Source of the DNA: Paraphaeosphaeria minitans
Taxonomy: Eukaryota > Ascomycota > Dothideomycetes > Pleosporales > Didymosphaeriaceae
Assembly (NCBI GenBank): GCA_015832175.1
Contig: WJXW01000004.1
Span: forward strand, 2,294,001 to 2,358,000
DNA length: 64,000 nt
Direction: 5' to 3'
Of the stretch, positions 52,957 to 64,000 are shown piece after piece; the first letter of the stretch is position 1; the number at the start of each line of letters is the position of its first letter. Under the pieces are notes generated by a model. That model had not been told where the DNA came from, made no database searches, and saw only the letters and a list, made by a program, of their open reading frames with translations. Both the position numbers and the translations under genes were made by a program.

Positions 52957-53901
52957 TCAGCCACCACCTTCGCCCTTCTCGGCGGCCTCTGCTTCTGCTT
53001 CTGCCTTCTTTTTGTCCTCCCATTCCTGTTTCTTCGCAAGCAACTTTTGCAGGTTCTTCGCTACATTGAACACGCCGTACGTCTTTGCACTGCAGTTTGC
53101 GCATGTAGGGTCCTTCCGATAGCGCTTCAATGCGCACGCTTCGCAGAAGTAGTGGCCGCATTTCGTTATGATGGGGCTCTTGTACGGCTGCTTGCAGATG
53201 ATGCAGGCGAACGGTATCTTTTCTAGCAATGACAGATCGATGCCATCCTCGTCTGTCTTCCCGTCCCGATTTGCCGACGCTACCACTGTGCCACCGGGCC
53301 TTTTGCCTTTGTTTGACGTTTCCCATTCCTTATCCAGCTTCCACCCCGCCGCATAATCCTCACGGGCGTGCAAGAACTTGCAGCCGTCGCCAAAGCCGCA
53401 GAACCCCGTTTGCTTGTAATCCTTACAAACATCCGGTGTGTAGTCCACCATGGTGATGGTTCGGACATTTGACGACGACTTCTGCGGTCCGACTTTGCGG
53501 TCCGACGCATTCGCATCCTTCTCGATCAGAGACTGAGGTTTCGCGAGCAATCGTGTGCTGCCGAGGAGGTTCTTGGAGCTAAGCGCGTCGCTTGTGTTGT
53601 CGTTCTCGTACCAGTTGGATGCTTTGGTGGCGTCGTCGGTGGCTTCGATTACAGCGGCGCGGTTGGCTTCGTACTTTGTTGGTCCTTCGAGGGCAATCCT
53701 GGAAGTTTGCCGGCCCGCCGTCGAGGCCTTGAGGGCATGTTCGTTGACCTTCCGCCTCTTCACGACGCGGCCGTCGTCGCCTTCGCCGTCCGAATCTGAA
53801 GAATCGGAATCTGATCGCGGCGGCGGGGGCGCGGCTTTTCGTGGTGCAGCCTTTGCCCCTCGCTTCTTGAACTTGATGACGGGAGCTTCTGTGTCGGCCA
53901 T
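52957..53901 (-). CDS. CWC24: pre-mRNA-splicing factor CWC24
   Basis: A single exon, 314 aa, ATG at 53899-53901 to a stop at 52957. Cwc24 joins the spliceosome with the NineTeen complex before the first catalytic step and contacts the 5' splice site. The N-terminus is acidic/basic (APVIKFKKRGAK, then SDSDSSDSDGE, KRRKVNEHALK). The CCCH zinc finger reads C-KDYKQTGF-C-GFGDG-C-KFL-H (C-x8-C-x5-C-x3-H). The RING domain follows with C3HC4 spacing: CIICKQPYKSPIITKCGHYFC then CALKRYRKDPTCANC. The order CCCH then RING is diagnostic of Cwc24/RNF113. The frame extends upstream to 54060, but the ATG at 53901 gives the usual family start. ISY1, another NTC-linked factor, lies at 61951. Confidence 0.95.
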   Translation of the reverse strand: MADTEAPVIKFKKRGAKAAPRKAAPPPPRSDSDSSDSDGEGDDGRVVKRRKVNEHALKASTAGRQTSRIALEGPTKYEANRAAVIEATDDATKASNWYENDNTSDALSSKNLLGSTRLLAKPQSLIEKDANASDRKVGPQKSSSNVRTITMVDYTPDVCKDYKQTGFCGFGDGCKFLHAREDYAAGWKLDKEWETSNKGKRPGGTVVASANRDGKTDEDGIDLSLLEKIPFACIICKQPYKSPIITKCGHYFCEACALKRYRKDPTCANCSAKTYGVFNVAKNLQKLLAKKQEWEDKKKAEAEAEAAEKGEGGG

Positions 53902-55130
53902 ATTGTGGTGTGTGTCGGAAGGGGTTGCGCAGTCGCCCATGGCTTGGATGTTGGTCGCGACCATGGAGAGTTGGCGCCACAGCTGACAGGATCCATCACG
54001 TGATCCATGTGGCGTCAGCCCTTCTTCTGCGCCGATCTGCCGGCGACGGTTGGTAATCAAGATACCCGAACTTTTGGCACCTTCTAGATTGCAATGTATA
54101 GATGTCTACGTGCTTGCGCGCTACAGACTCTAATTTCCTACGGGGAATTGTTCACTTGAGTCCCGCCTGGCAGCGCCATCGCCATCGCCATCGCCATCGC
54201 CATCGCCATCTTGCCAACACCTTCCCGAATTATCGCAGTAGCTACTCTTATTGTCTAGGTAGTGCATGAGCCTTTCAACGTTGGGCGGCGCCTGACAGTG
54301 GCGTTGACGTGTCTCGGCCCGGACAACAACGGCAGACAGATGGTGTTGTTCGCCTTGTCGACACCTCGCCAGGAAACCCAGGATGAGGGCGTGGCGCCCC
54401 TTTGCTAGGTTGTTTATCGGTTGTGGTCGCGTGAAGAAGTGGAGGCATCGGCCAGTTCGTGCATACGCGGTGGTGGTGGTTGTTTGTTGTTGAAGAAGGT
54501 GCCACGCCAATAATAGCAGCGCAAAAGGGCAGCTATGCGTCCAAAGCGCGTTGAAACAGGTCTATGGCGTAGAATGGCACCCCGCGGATAGCTCAGCCTG
54601 AGCCAATTGATGCCGCGTCGGCGGGCGGTTTTGGTGGAGCTGTACCTTGCGAATCAACGCACAGACGCTCATCTCTCAAGCAAAACAACACCCGTTCCGC
54701 GCTGATTCTGCCGCCGCTCTGCCTTTGCCTTGCCCTTTGCCGTTCCTTTCTCTCCTTGCCTGCTTAAGCGCTGCGGGGGACGCGGTTCCAGTCGTCCGTC
54801 TTCGTTTGACAGCGACGCGTTCCAGTGCTCGCCGTGTCGGCTGCCCCTGCCCTGCGCGTCCCACCCGGCCAAGCATTCAATCCACCTACACTCCTTCACC
54901 TTTACCCTCCTTTCTCACTTCGCCAAAGGCCCTGCAGCGACAGCGACGGCTTCAATCCTTTTCGCCTGCACCAAGCCCGCACCTCGTTTTCTTTTCGCTA
55001 CCCCCGAGACGGCCATATCTACCCTTGGCTTGCCCGGACCGGCCATCTTTCAGGACCCCCGCTCCCTAGCTGAGTGGCCATCTGCACTTCGGGCGATGGG
55101 CCACTAAGCGCGCGACTTCCAGCACTACTA
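53902..55130. other. divergent promoter region (CWC24 / ApsA)
   Basis: 1.2 kb between two divergent starts. It holds a GCCATC hexamer array (54175-54210) and a long pyrimidine-rich stretch from about 54660 that is probably the leader of the ApsA gene. A minimal uORF (ATG GGC CAC TAA, 55096-55107) ends 23 nt before the ApsA start. Confidence 0.6.
54175..54210. repeat. GCCATC hexanucleotide microsatellite
   Basis: Six perfect units; on the minus strand it reads GATGGC (Asp-Gly). Confidence 0.95.
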
Positions 55131-58100
55131 ATGGCGACAGCAAACTCCCCTCACGGCGCCTTCGCCGTGGAGGAACCCAACGGCGCGGATCCCTTCGTCA
55201 CGGGCTCGCACGATGCCCATAGGCAAAGATATGCCGCCTTCGACAGCTCGTCACTATACGTGAGCGGCTCGCCCGCGCAAGCAGAGCGCGCACTGCAGGC
55301 CCATCTCGCGGAAACGACACGCCGACTACAGGAGACGTCACATTTGGGCAATGCACTCGTTCAGCAGAGGAAGGAGCTAGAGGATCGGCTACGGGAGGTA
55401 GCAGAACAGAAACAGGCCAACGATATCGGTCCAGAGCTACGTGAAAAATTGATTGAGCTGGAGAAGGAGTTCAACGAGGTCGGCAGGGAAACAGCTCGCG
55501 CGTTTCTGCCAAAGTCCAGGGTGCCAAGCGGAGAGGCGAGCACGGCCACAGGCGCTTCCGAGTTCATCAGCGAAGGACACCAGTCTCCGACAAAGATCAG
55601 CATTCCGTCTCGGAAGCAGAGAAATCAGCAACCCAGCCGGATCAACGACATTGCTCTAGCTACCGAGATCTCTACCTCGCTTCTTGCGCAATTAAAAGAC
55701 CTGCAAGCTGTACTGCTCGATAAAGATGAAGCTCTCAAGGCCGCCAACCTGGACAGGTCGCAGCTGGAGATCGAAGTAGAAGGACTTTCGCAGCGCATGC
55801 GAACTCTTGACGAGAGCGAGTCCAGGCTCAAGGACGTGAACTGGAGCTTGGAGACCCAGCTGCGTGACTTTGAGACCCAGACCAAGGCAGCCACGGACAG
55901 AGAGCAGCGCTTGAGCCACACTCTCAACCTCGCCAGGTCTGAGAAGGCAACACTCGAGCGCGAGTTCGAAGAGCTGAAGCAGATGTACTCGAAGATCAAC
56001 GACGAGCATATGTTCGAGGTCAAACAACATGAGACGGAACTCTCCGGGTTGCGACGAAATGTCAGCATGGGAGAGACGGAACGTGGAGCTCTTCAACGCA
56101 AAATGGAGGAGCTGGCTACACAGAACCATGAACTTTCACGGACTGTCCAGCACCGCTTGCGTGCGGAAGAGCAAGGTTCTGCTGAAGACACCTCTCCGGA
56201 TGATAATCCAGACGGTGGCAACACCATAACGCCTGAGCACTCACCTCCTCCATCGCCAATCAAGCCTACCCCTCGTCACGGCCAACTCGAATCTGAAACT
56301 CTCAAGCACTCTCTGCACCACGCTCACCGTATGATCCAACAACTCAAGAACAACATCCATCGCGAGAAGACGGAAAAGATTGAGCTCAAGCGAATGCTTC
56401 AGGATGCCCGTGATGAGCTTGAGTCCAATCGCAATGCTCTACCTGGACCTGGCAGTGCTAGCAAGCGTAGGAAGAACGATAGGGACGTTTTCAAAAAGCC
56501 TGCAAGACCTGACCGCCTCGGCGCCCTTCGACACGGAAGCCAAGAGATTGTGGCCTTGGACGACGATGAGTGGGAAGAGCAAGATGGTGTACCTCCCACG
56601 CCAAGCAGAGCCCCTCGACCAGTTGAGGCGGTGCCTGGCGCCTGGGGAGGCTTCAGTTCCGCTGCGGAGACCAGTGCTAACGAGGGCTTCGAGACGGCCA
56701 ATGAGACCTCTGATGCCGCGTTCGAAACCGCTAACGAGCGCGATGGGACTATGACAGAGACTGATGCTTTCCAGACAGGAGCGGAGACGCTTGATGGCGA
56801 CAGCAGTGATGATCTTACCGAGACCGAGGCCGGGCCAGCCACGAGAACGATCCGGCAACGACCATCGTCCCTGGCGATGTCACACCGCGACTCGTACGAG
56901 AGCTCGGCTTCTACCTCCGGCGATGAATGGGACGACAGAGAGGTGACGACGCCTGTGCAGCCTCAAATTTCACGCTTCAAGAAAGTTCCCCAGGGTTCGA
57001 ACCGTCGACCCACGACTCGAGGAAGGCAGGAAATGTTCCAGGACTCGTCTCCTGCAGTAAGAGGCTCGCCTGCAAGTCTCGCTCATGGCAGCAACAACAG
57101 CACTCCCGCCCAAGGAAGGAGTTTGTTCGCTGAGCTCGACGCTCTAAGTGGAGGAGAAAGTGACGATGTCAGTGCCGCCGAAGGCACGCCGGCTCGCTCC
57201 AGTATGCTGTCCCCAGAGTCTTCTCCAGAAGCCTTTAGGAGGTCTGCTCTTCGCAGTTCGCCTTTGCAGTCCGCCATAACGTTTAAATCGCCAATGGTCG
57301 ATTCTGGCATGATGACGGAGCCGTGGACCCCAACTCGTCCGATCGAAGCCAGCAATGTTTCCTCTATAGCGGTGCAACACACCGAGCCCCACAGCGCGAT
57401 TCTGCCGTCCTTTTCTATGTCCAGACTTGCAACGCAGGGTACAGAGCCATGGTCTGCACCGATTCCTTCACTGGAGCTGTCTACGCACGCTATTCAAGGC
57501 ACAACACCGCAGTCCGCAACTCTCCCATCATTCTCCATGTCTACGCTTGCAACTCAGGACACGACGCCTCACACAGAACCTGCTCCTTCCCTGGGCATAT
57601 CACGTATGGTCGCGCAAGGGACAGACCCACGTGAGGCTGCGATTACACCATTGCAGCTCTCTCTTCTGTCTGAACAGAACTGCGCTCCTCGCCAAAATCC
57701 CCCCCCTCTGTTGCGGGTGTCTTCTGTTTCCGCGCAAGATACTAAGCCACAATCGGCTCTCTCACCCTCGCTCTACATGTCTGACCTGTCGAGCCAAGGG
57801 ACTGTACCTCAGTCTCCTTCACCACCTTCGCTCTTCATATCTAATATTTCGGGCCACGGAACTGTCCCTGAGCCTCCTTCACCACCTTCGCTCAATATGT
57901 CTAATGTTTCGGGTCACGGAACTGTGCCTGAGTCCCATCCACCGCCGTCGCTCAATATGTCATCGGTTCAAGGAACGGAACCTACTTCACCTGTTGTGGC
58001 ACGAGCTGCTCCTGCGGTGTTCGGCGTGTCATCTATTTCTAGACAAGCAACGGAGCCAGTTGAGTCTCGCTCCTCGAGCGGATCGTACGCAGTATCGTCA

Positions 58101-60698
58101 TTTTCGTCCTATTCTACGCAAGCGACGGAACCCATGGAAAGCCGTGAGATCAGCTCAAGGGAGCCGTATGTAGAGGAGAAACCACAAGTCCCGATGGGCT
58201 TGTCATCCCTATCAAGCCAAGACTCTATTCCAACAGAGGCACCACAGTTACCTCCCTTGAGCTTGTCTGGACTGTTGTCTCAAGGCACCGTACCAATCAG
58301 GTCTCCGCGACCCGCGCCGTCGCAGCTGTCAACGGTTGCTGCTCAAGCCACAGTTCCCCGGGATGTCCCCCGTCCTGCTCCCTCAAATTTCGCTCCCGTT
58401 GCGCAGCAAGCGACGGTGCCGATGGCATCGCGACCGCCGCCATCAAGCATCTCTTCCCTGTTCCAACAACATACGGAACCAGCCGCACCAGAGCGGTTAT
58501 CGTTCCAATTCTCCTCGGTATCACATCAAGTCACGGAGCCCTCAGCAGCCGCAGCCTCCGCGTTCTCACAACACTGGTCTTTGGCTACTGAACCCGTGCA
58601 ACTGCCACAGCCAACTCCGCCACGATTATCTGTCGTAACCCATCAGACGACTGCGCCTCATGAGCCAGAACGCCGACCATGGGGTGTCGGAGTGACATCC
58701 ACCCAGCACACGGAGCCTGTGAACGCACGTGAAGTCATTCTACCTGAGCATCAGTTCTCAGACGTCACCATCCTGCACAACACACAGCCAGAATCACCAA
58801 CGTTGCCCGAATTCCTTCCGAGCCCAAGCAGACCGTCAACCGCCAATCGTGTACCTCCCGCGATATCATTCTCTACTATTGTGGCCAATGAGACCGATCC
58901 CTCAGGGTCGCAGACCGCTCATCGCGCAATCCCGGTATCGATCATCCCTTCATCCTCTAGCGCTCAGACCGAAGATGCCAAAGAACAGCGGCCAATTAGC
59001 AAAGATGGGCGCGTGCCGCTGGGCCATATATCGTCGAAAGTGCCATGGGAGCGCAGTGTTGAGGATGTCTACCCCTTTCCCAAACAATCACAGGGTGCAA
59101 CTTCTGATGAGGGGACCCAGACAATGGTATCTGCAGAGCAAATAGATAGGCTCCTCCTTACACGCAGCCAGCGCTACTCCGGCACGATTGCCACGGCTGG
59201 CGTTGAAAAAGCCATGTCGCCACCTGCATCCCCTGGCAGACGCAATTCTAACGAAGTCGGGCGTGCTCCTCGACGCCCAGGAAGTTCTTCGAGCATGCGC
59301 TCACGCACCGGCACTCCCCCGCCTCTCCCAGCAGATCACAAGCAAGTCATCGCCGCAGCTGCTCTGAAGTCACCGCCACCGCTGTTGACCCCTACCACTC
59401 CGAACGCAGCAGGCACTATGGGGCCGCCCATACTGCCGGCCTCTGCGTACAAGAACCGGCCATCGACCCCGTCAATCAGGACGAAAGCTATCGCTACGAG
59501 TCCCCGAGCTGGCGCTACCACGCCACGGCCCAGGCGCAACTCACAAACCCGGAGCGGTGCTACTTCACCTGTCACCCGTCGATCTTCAATGTCATCTTTC
59601 AGCTCTGAGATTGATCACCGTTTCAACATACCTGCAAGCATGGCTTTCAGCCAGACTGGCCTGGACCCAAGCATGACAGACCCGCGCATGATTCAAGCCA
59701 TTACGCAGACCATGTGTGGTGAGTTCCTTTGGAAATACACACGGAAGGCAGGACGCGAGACCATGTCCGAAACCCGTCATCGTCGCTTCTTCTGGGTGCA
59801 CCCGTACACTCGCACCCTATACTGGAGCGAGCATGACCCTCAAACTGCCGGAAGAGCGCAGCTGAAGGCAAAGAGTGTGGCTATATCGGAGGTGCACGAA
59901 GTTTCGGACGATAACCCTCTGCCTCCAGGTCTTCACATCAAGAGTTTGGTAGTCGTCTCGCCTGGACGAACTATCAAAGTCACTGCGACCACCAGCCAGC
60001 GCCACGAGACCTGGTTCAACGCCCTTCTCTATCTGCTCAAGCGAACCGAGGATGGTGACGAAGGCCAACCTCCTGAGCCCAACGAAATACAGAGCGAGTT
60101 CAATGGAGGATATAGGAGTTCCTCACGTCAAACAGGTCGCTCGCGAGTTTCTCATGCGACGTACAACTCCCAACGCACTTCATCTCCCTACCATGCCGAG
60201 GTACCTACGCTCAGGCAGTCACACGTTACCAACCAACGATCTGCATCAACGGAACCCGGGCAGCAAAGTTCGGTCGGTGCCCGGTTCAGTACTATGCTTC
60301 GCTCTAGCTCAGCCATGCGGGGGTCCTTTTCGAGCAGATTCAGCAAAGCAAGTATACAAGAAGCTGTTCCGTACGTGGAGCCGAGCAATTCAGCTGCAGA
60401 CCTTAGTCGGGAGCTTGTCGAGTCAAATCAGCGTGCCGCAGACCGCTTGGTGGACGTGAGAGCCTGCTGCGACGGTAAGCTACTTGATACAATCGCTATA
60501 ATACTTGTGCTAATGTAATTAGGCAAACATCACGTCGGGCAGCTCCACGCTCATTCGTTCAAAGGTCGCCACAGCAGCTTCCACTCAAAGCCCTCGTTCA
60601 TTGGCTCCGTGAGCTCCCGTTCCCAGTCGCGGACAGAATCACGCAATGAGTCACGCAATCAAACGGAGCTGGAAAGGCAGCACTCTTCTGCGGGTTAA
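55131..60698 (+). CDS. apsA: ApsA/Num1-type nuclear-migration cortical anchor with PH domain
   Basis: Exons 55131..60474 and 60523..60698 (48-nt intron, donor GTAAGC, branch GCTAAT, acceptor TTAG) encode 1839 aa. Num1/ApsA sits at the cell cortex, binds the membrane through its C-terminal PH domain, and anchors dynein (and mitochondria in yeast) for nuclear positioning. The N-terminus is coiled coil (residues about 60-130 and 190-450), beginning SPAQAERALQAHLAETTRRL. A low-complexity region with repeated ETANE motifs precedes an array of about 25 degenerate 20-24-residue repeats (residues about 740-1250) built on S-x-L/S-x-Q-x-T-x-P-x(8-12)-P-S-L. The PH domain spans about 1528-1640 (GEFLWKYTRKAGRETMSETR, RRFFWVHPYTRTLYW, ETWFNALLYLL). 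The second exon adds a Ser/Arg-rich tail. Confidence 0.93.
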
Positions 60699-61950
60699 GC
60701 CACCTTGCTGATTATCTCTACCTTCCCTAAAAAGCATCTCATGCATCGTATTTGCTCCTTGGCAGCGCGATACCCTATTATACCTGTTGACTGACAGTCA
60801 ATTGTTTCCTATAGTCACTACAAGTCCCCCATCCGAGAAGCGTCTTGCGCACCCGTCTCCTTTGTCGTTATCTCTCCAGCTCTCGGTGCTAGGGGGCTGT
60901 CTTTTGGTATGGCTTCGAATTCGAGGTTCCCGGCGGTGGAAGTAGGAATTCCAGAGTCTGTTCTTCTGGAACTGGCGTTCGGTTGTCCGGAAGTGGGCTC
61001 AGAGGGTAGAATGGGGATGGAGCTGGTCTTCCGCTTTTGCCTTCCCCTTTGCGGGAAAGAAGCATGACTGATGATTCTCCTACATCGTGTCTGTTTTGCT
61101 CTACTCCTTTTTAGTCCACTGGCAAGCCTGTCACTAATCTCTTTCCTTTCTAGCGTTTTGTTCGCTTCGAGTCTGTCTTTTACTTATTTTCGTGTATTGT
61201 TTTATGGGATGTGTAAGGGGAGGAGGTAACCGTTAATGTGTTCCGTGAGGGCGGGAAGGGAGACTGCTGTGAAAGATACACGTGTCATAATAGTGGTCGC
61301 GGCGAATGAGCAAGATCTAAATTGCGGGTGTTTTTATGTGATGCTAACCTGCTCGTGTCCAGGTCAAGCCTCGAGTGAGATTCATTCCACAGTTCCCACA
61401 AAGAGTCCAGTGTTTCTATGAGCATCGTACCTTGCTCAGGGGTTTGCACGACTGTCGCATCAAGTTTGCAATCTAGACCAAGTGACGTGTGGTGCCTTGC
61501 ATGAACGTATCTGCCTGATTCGGCAAGGCGCCGTCGACCGATCAAGGAAGGTGCTTGCGCATGGATGAAACAAACACCCCGCCAAGACAATTCTGCCCCG
61601 GCTCGCCGCGCTCCAAAGTTCTCATCCATTCAACGCGTTGTCACCACGCATTTCTCGCACCAACCCACCGCCACCGCCGACACCAGCGCATCCTCCCTTG
61701 CACTCCGGGCGACTTGCTTTCCATTCTGCGACTGCGGGCAGCGACCTTTTGTACACACACCCTTACGCTTAGCGCAGGACGGAAAGAGGCTGGCTTGCCG
61801 GCTGGGGTAATAGCACGACGTACACCCCCGACAGAGCGAGCGCGACAGCTGCCTGATCCAACGCAAGACACGCCGAATCGATCGCGCCCATAATAGTACC
61901 ACAACACACCACACCACACCCTAAACTACACCCAACATCACACCGCAACC
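60699..61950. other. intergenic region between ApsA and ISY1
   Basis: This is the 3' flank of ApsA (about 600 bp, CT/GT-rich) and the ISY1 promoter. The ISY1 leader just before ATG 61951 is rich in ACACC/CACACC motifs. ORFs in this region have no recognised domain. Confidence 0.5.
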
Positions 61951-62712
61951 ATGGCCCGAAACAGTGAAAAGGCGCACTCGATGCTCTTCCGCTTCCGCGC
62001 CGCGCAAGCTGCCGAAGCCGGCATCATCGACATTTCGCGCACCCGGCGCCCCAAGCTGATCACGGGCGTGACCGGTATCCCCGTGTGCGAGAAATGGCGC
62101 GGCCAAGTCCTCAAAGAGATCTCCCGCAAAGTAACCAAGATCCAGGACGCCGCGCTCTCAGACTACCAGATCCGCGACCTCAACGACGAGATCAACAAGC
62201 TCATGCGCGAGAAGCACATGTGGGAGAGCCAGATACGGAACTTGGGCGGGCCAAACTACATGCGCGGGGGACGGGTGCTGGATGAGGAGGGGAGAGAGGT
62301 GCCGGGGGGTGGGAAGGGGTATAGGTATTTTGGGCGCGCGAAGGAGCTGCCTGGTGTGAAAGAGCTGTTTGAGCGGCAGGCGCGGCCGGAGGATGATGAT
62401 GGTGCGGCGAAGGGGAAGGAGAAGAGGAGTGAGCTAAGGCAGAGAGTGGATGCGGGGTACTATGGATACAATTTGGACGAGGAGGATGGTACGCTGTTGG
62501 CGTACGAGCGGGCGAAGGAGAAGGAGGCATGGGACGACTTTCTGGCGCTGGGCGACGATCTCGACGTGAAGCCGAGTAAGACGCCACGCCCGTTCGAAGA
62601 TTTACCTGGCGATGCGGGCGATGGCGTACGGTGGAACGTGCCGACGCTGGAGGAGGTCAATGAGGAGCTGATTGAGCGGAGGAAAAGGAAGTTGCTGGAG
62701 AAGCTGGGCTGA
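61951..62712 (+). CDS. ISY1: pre-mRNA-splicing factor ISY1
   Basis: A single exon of 253 aa from ATG 61951 (context CAACCATGGC) to TGA 62710-62712. Isy1 is a NineTeen-complex-associated spliceosome protein that acts around the branch site and affects fidelity. The conserved N-terminus is unmistakable: MARNSEKAHSMLFRFRAAQA, then RRPKLITGVTGIPVCEKWRG, QVLKEISRKVTKIQDAALSD, and the helix LNDEINKLMREKHMWESQI followed by LGGPNY. Mid-protein GKGYRYFGRAKELPGVKELF is also typical. The C-terminus (EVNEELIERRKRKLLEKLG) is a basic helix. Length matches the family. It is the second NTC-linked gene in this window after CWC24. Confidence 0.97.
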   Translation: MARNSEKAHSMLFRFRAAQAAEAGIIDISRTRRPKLITGVTGIPVCEKWRGQVLKEISRKVTKIQDAALSDYQIRDLNDEINKLMREKHMWESQIRNLGGPNYMRGGRVLDEEGREVPGGGKGYRYFGRAKELPGVKELFERQARPEDDDGAAKGKEKRSELRQRVDAGYYGYNLDEEDGTLLAYERAKEKEAWDDFLALGDDLDVKPSKTPRPFEDLPGDAGDGVRWNVPTLEEVNEELIERRKRKLLEKLG

Positions 62713-64000
62713 ACATTTGCCAGACGGCTGGGAGGATCGATACCATGGAAAAGATGGCGCTCTTGTGCCATCATCATTTGCATTCCACAACCTGAATTTA
62801 CCGGGGCTTCTTTTTTTTTTTTTTTTGGGGTTGGGGAGGGGGGGGGGGGGTGCGACGACCAAAAGTTAGGCGATCAGACTGATACCCTTTTTGACGTGGA
62901 TGGAGACGGGCATTATTCTGTACAGATACGACAGCAGTGGCATGTTATATATAGCCAGCACCGAGATCACCATGTCAAGGGTGAGCGATGCGGATGATGC
63001 GAGAGACACGTCTCAGACTGGAGTTTAATTCTCGTTTGTAATACGAATGTAAAGAACACCACGAAAGAAGGACGGGCTTGCATGGTGATGCCTGTGGCGT
63101 CTTCTGGCTCGCGCTTTGCTACGCGTTTGAGGTGCCCATGGGCGCGGAAGAGGTGATGAGACACTGTTAGCACCACGGTCTTTGTCTGGTTCTACAACAG
63201 GATCTGTTCATAGGGTGGTTACTAGAAACCTCCCAAGCAGGACATCCTAGGTTAGTCTGGGCTAATATACAGATCGAATCGATCCTATGACATGATCGTG
63301 TTGCTTGAAAGTAGCCATCATACAAAACTCAGACCAACCTTTTTCTACGCATCTCATTCGTGTGGGATTCACTCTACGAAAAGTGTTTCCATCTCCCGCC
63401 CCGCAACTTCCAGTCTCTTCCACCAGCAAGTGCCCTACTTCTTGCCAATAAGTAGAGCGAGAGGGAGAGAGGTAGGTACCTATTAGTTTAGCAAGTACGC
63501 TTGGTAGGGAAGCATCCAAGCGTACCAACCGAACTCTTGAGTTAGAATCACTTCATCTCGTACATCAACAATTTCAATATCCGCAGCTTACAAGGATATA
63601 CATTACTACCTACCGTAACCCCCCAAAAGAAAGCTCCGAGCTGGGATTCCAAGACCTGTAGCTGGCACGAATACCTAGGTATACTGTGAATTTGGACACA
63701 CGGTCGGTGACTTGCACCGGTCCTATACCTACGCAAGAACGTGGTTTACCGTTCCGTCTAGTACGCTCGGACACCAAGCCTATGCATGAAAGCTGCGAGG
63801 GAAAGCAGTGAAACGTAATTTAAGAAGGGGTTGTGAGAAGTCTGAAAGCGAGAAGGTTTAACCGCCTTGGTAGGTATCTATCCAGTCTGGCCTTTGGGCT
63901 GGTGGTGCAACGCTTACACACGAACGAAACGGATCCCTGGCGCGCACCTAACCGTGTGCTAACTCGTTCCTTTATACCGTTATAAGCTTTTAGTGCCATG
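62713..64000. other. 3' flank of ISY1 and spacer to window end
   Basis: A T17 run directly followed by G-rich tracts lies at 62810-62850, about 100 bp after the ISY1 stop. The remaining 1.1 kb has only short ORFs without recognised domains and several TAGGTA motifs near 63470 and 63674. Confidence 0.5.

Noticed and set aside
54579..54620. GGATAGCTCAGCCTGAGCC resembling a tRNA D-arm
   Set aside because: There is no matching anticodon arm, T-arm with GGTTCRANTCC or acceptor stem at the right spacing.
61555..61893. 112-codon ORF before ISY1
   Set aside because: It lies in the promoter/leader region and has low-complexity Arg/Pro/His composition without a recognised domain.

Overview
The window is nuclear DNA of a filamentous ascomycete. 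Genes are dense and lie on both strands. Most are split by short GT-AG introns of about 45-140 nt with CTAAC/CTGAC-type branch sites. The gene set is typical of Pezizomycotina: an ApsA/Num1-type cortical anchor, a DUF1996-WSC secreted protein, a TDT/Mae1-type transporter, a YAT-type permease, and the spliceosome factors CWC24 and ISY1. Frequent TAGGTACCTAGG-like motifs in the spacers would fit a Dothideomycete-like genome, but the class is inference. I saw no operons, tRNA or rRNA genes, CRISPR arrays or intact transposons.

Layout. 1-660: C-terminus of an amino-acid permease. 1942-2841: secreted TIM-barrel-like protein. 3313-3995: a gene-like minus-strand relic with an early stop codon. 4506-4790 and 7531-7815: two small hypothetical proteins flanking a CaiB/BaiF family III CoA-transferase (5717-7222). 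8580-13411 (-): a Ubp12-type DUSP + UCH deubiquitinase. 14163-16150 (-): a three-exon protein with a retropepsin-like domain whose catalytic Asp position reads Cys. 17024-18060 (-): an IAH1-type GDSL esterase whose first coding exon is the ATG alone. 18807-21714 (+): a GEF1-type CLC chloride channel/exchanger. 22489-24610: a decayed paralogue of the next gene. 25083-26595 (+): single-TM protein with C-terminal C2H2 fingers. 27535-29214 (-) and 32186-34456 (+): two divergently arranged proteins, the first with three Myb/SANT-like repeats. 35603-36772 (-): alpha/beta hydrolase. 36773-43213: several minisatellites and microsatellites around two low-complexity proteins (38486-39307 + and 40369-41862 -). 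43292-44905 (-): DUF1996-WSC secreted protein. 45424-46879 (-): TDT transporter with a 6-nt microexon. 47652-52089 (-): a 1392-aa protein of unknown function. 52957-53901 (-): CWC24. 55131-60698 (+): ApsA/Num1. 61951-62712 (+): ISY1.

I rebuilt exon structures by hand from conserved family motifs and reading-frame arithmetic. Where I give joined exons, the phases sum exactly to a complete reading frame. Most of these genes are unrelated housekeeping or accessory genes. The functional links I can see are the two NineTeen-complex-associated splicing factors flanking ApsA, the divergent pair of possible DNA-binding proteins, and the functional gene/pseudogene pair of TM-C2H2 proteins. I did not find a convincing novel multi-gene system. 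The most interesting items are the Cys-for-Asp retropepsin-like protein, the tandem TM-zinc-finger relic, the microexon, and a 36-bp copy of an exon/intron junction sitting beside a minisatellite.
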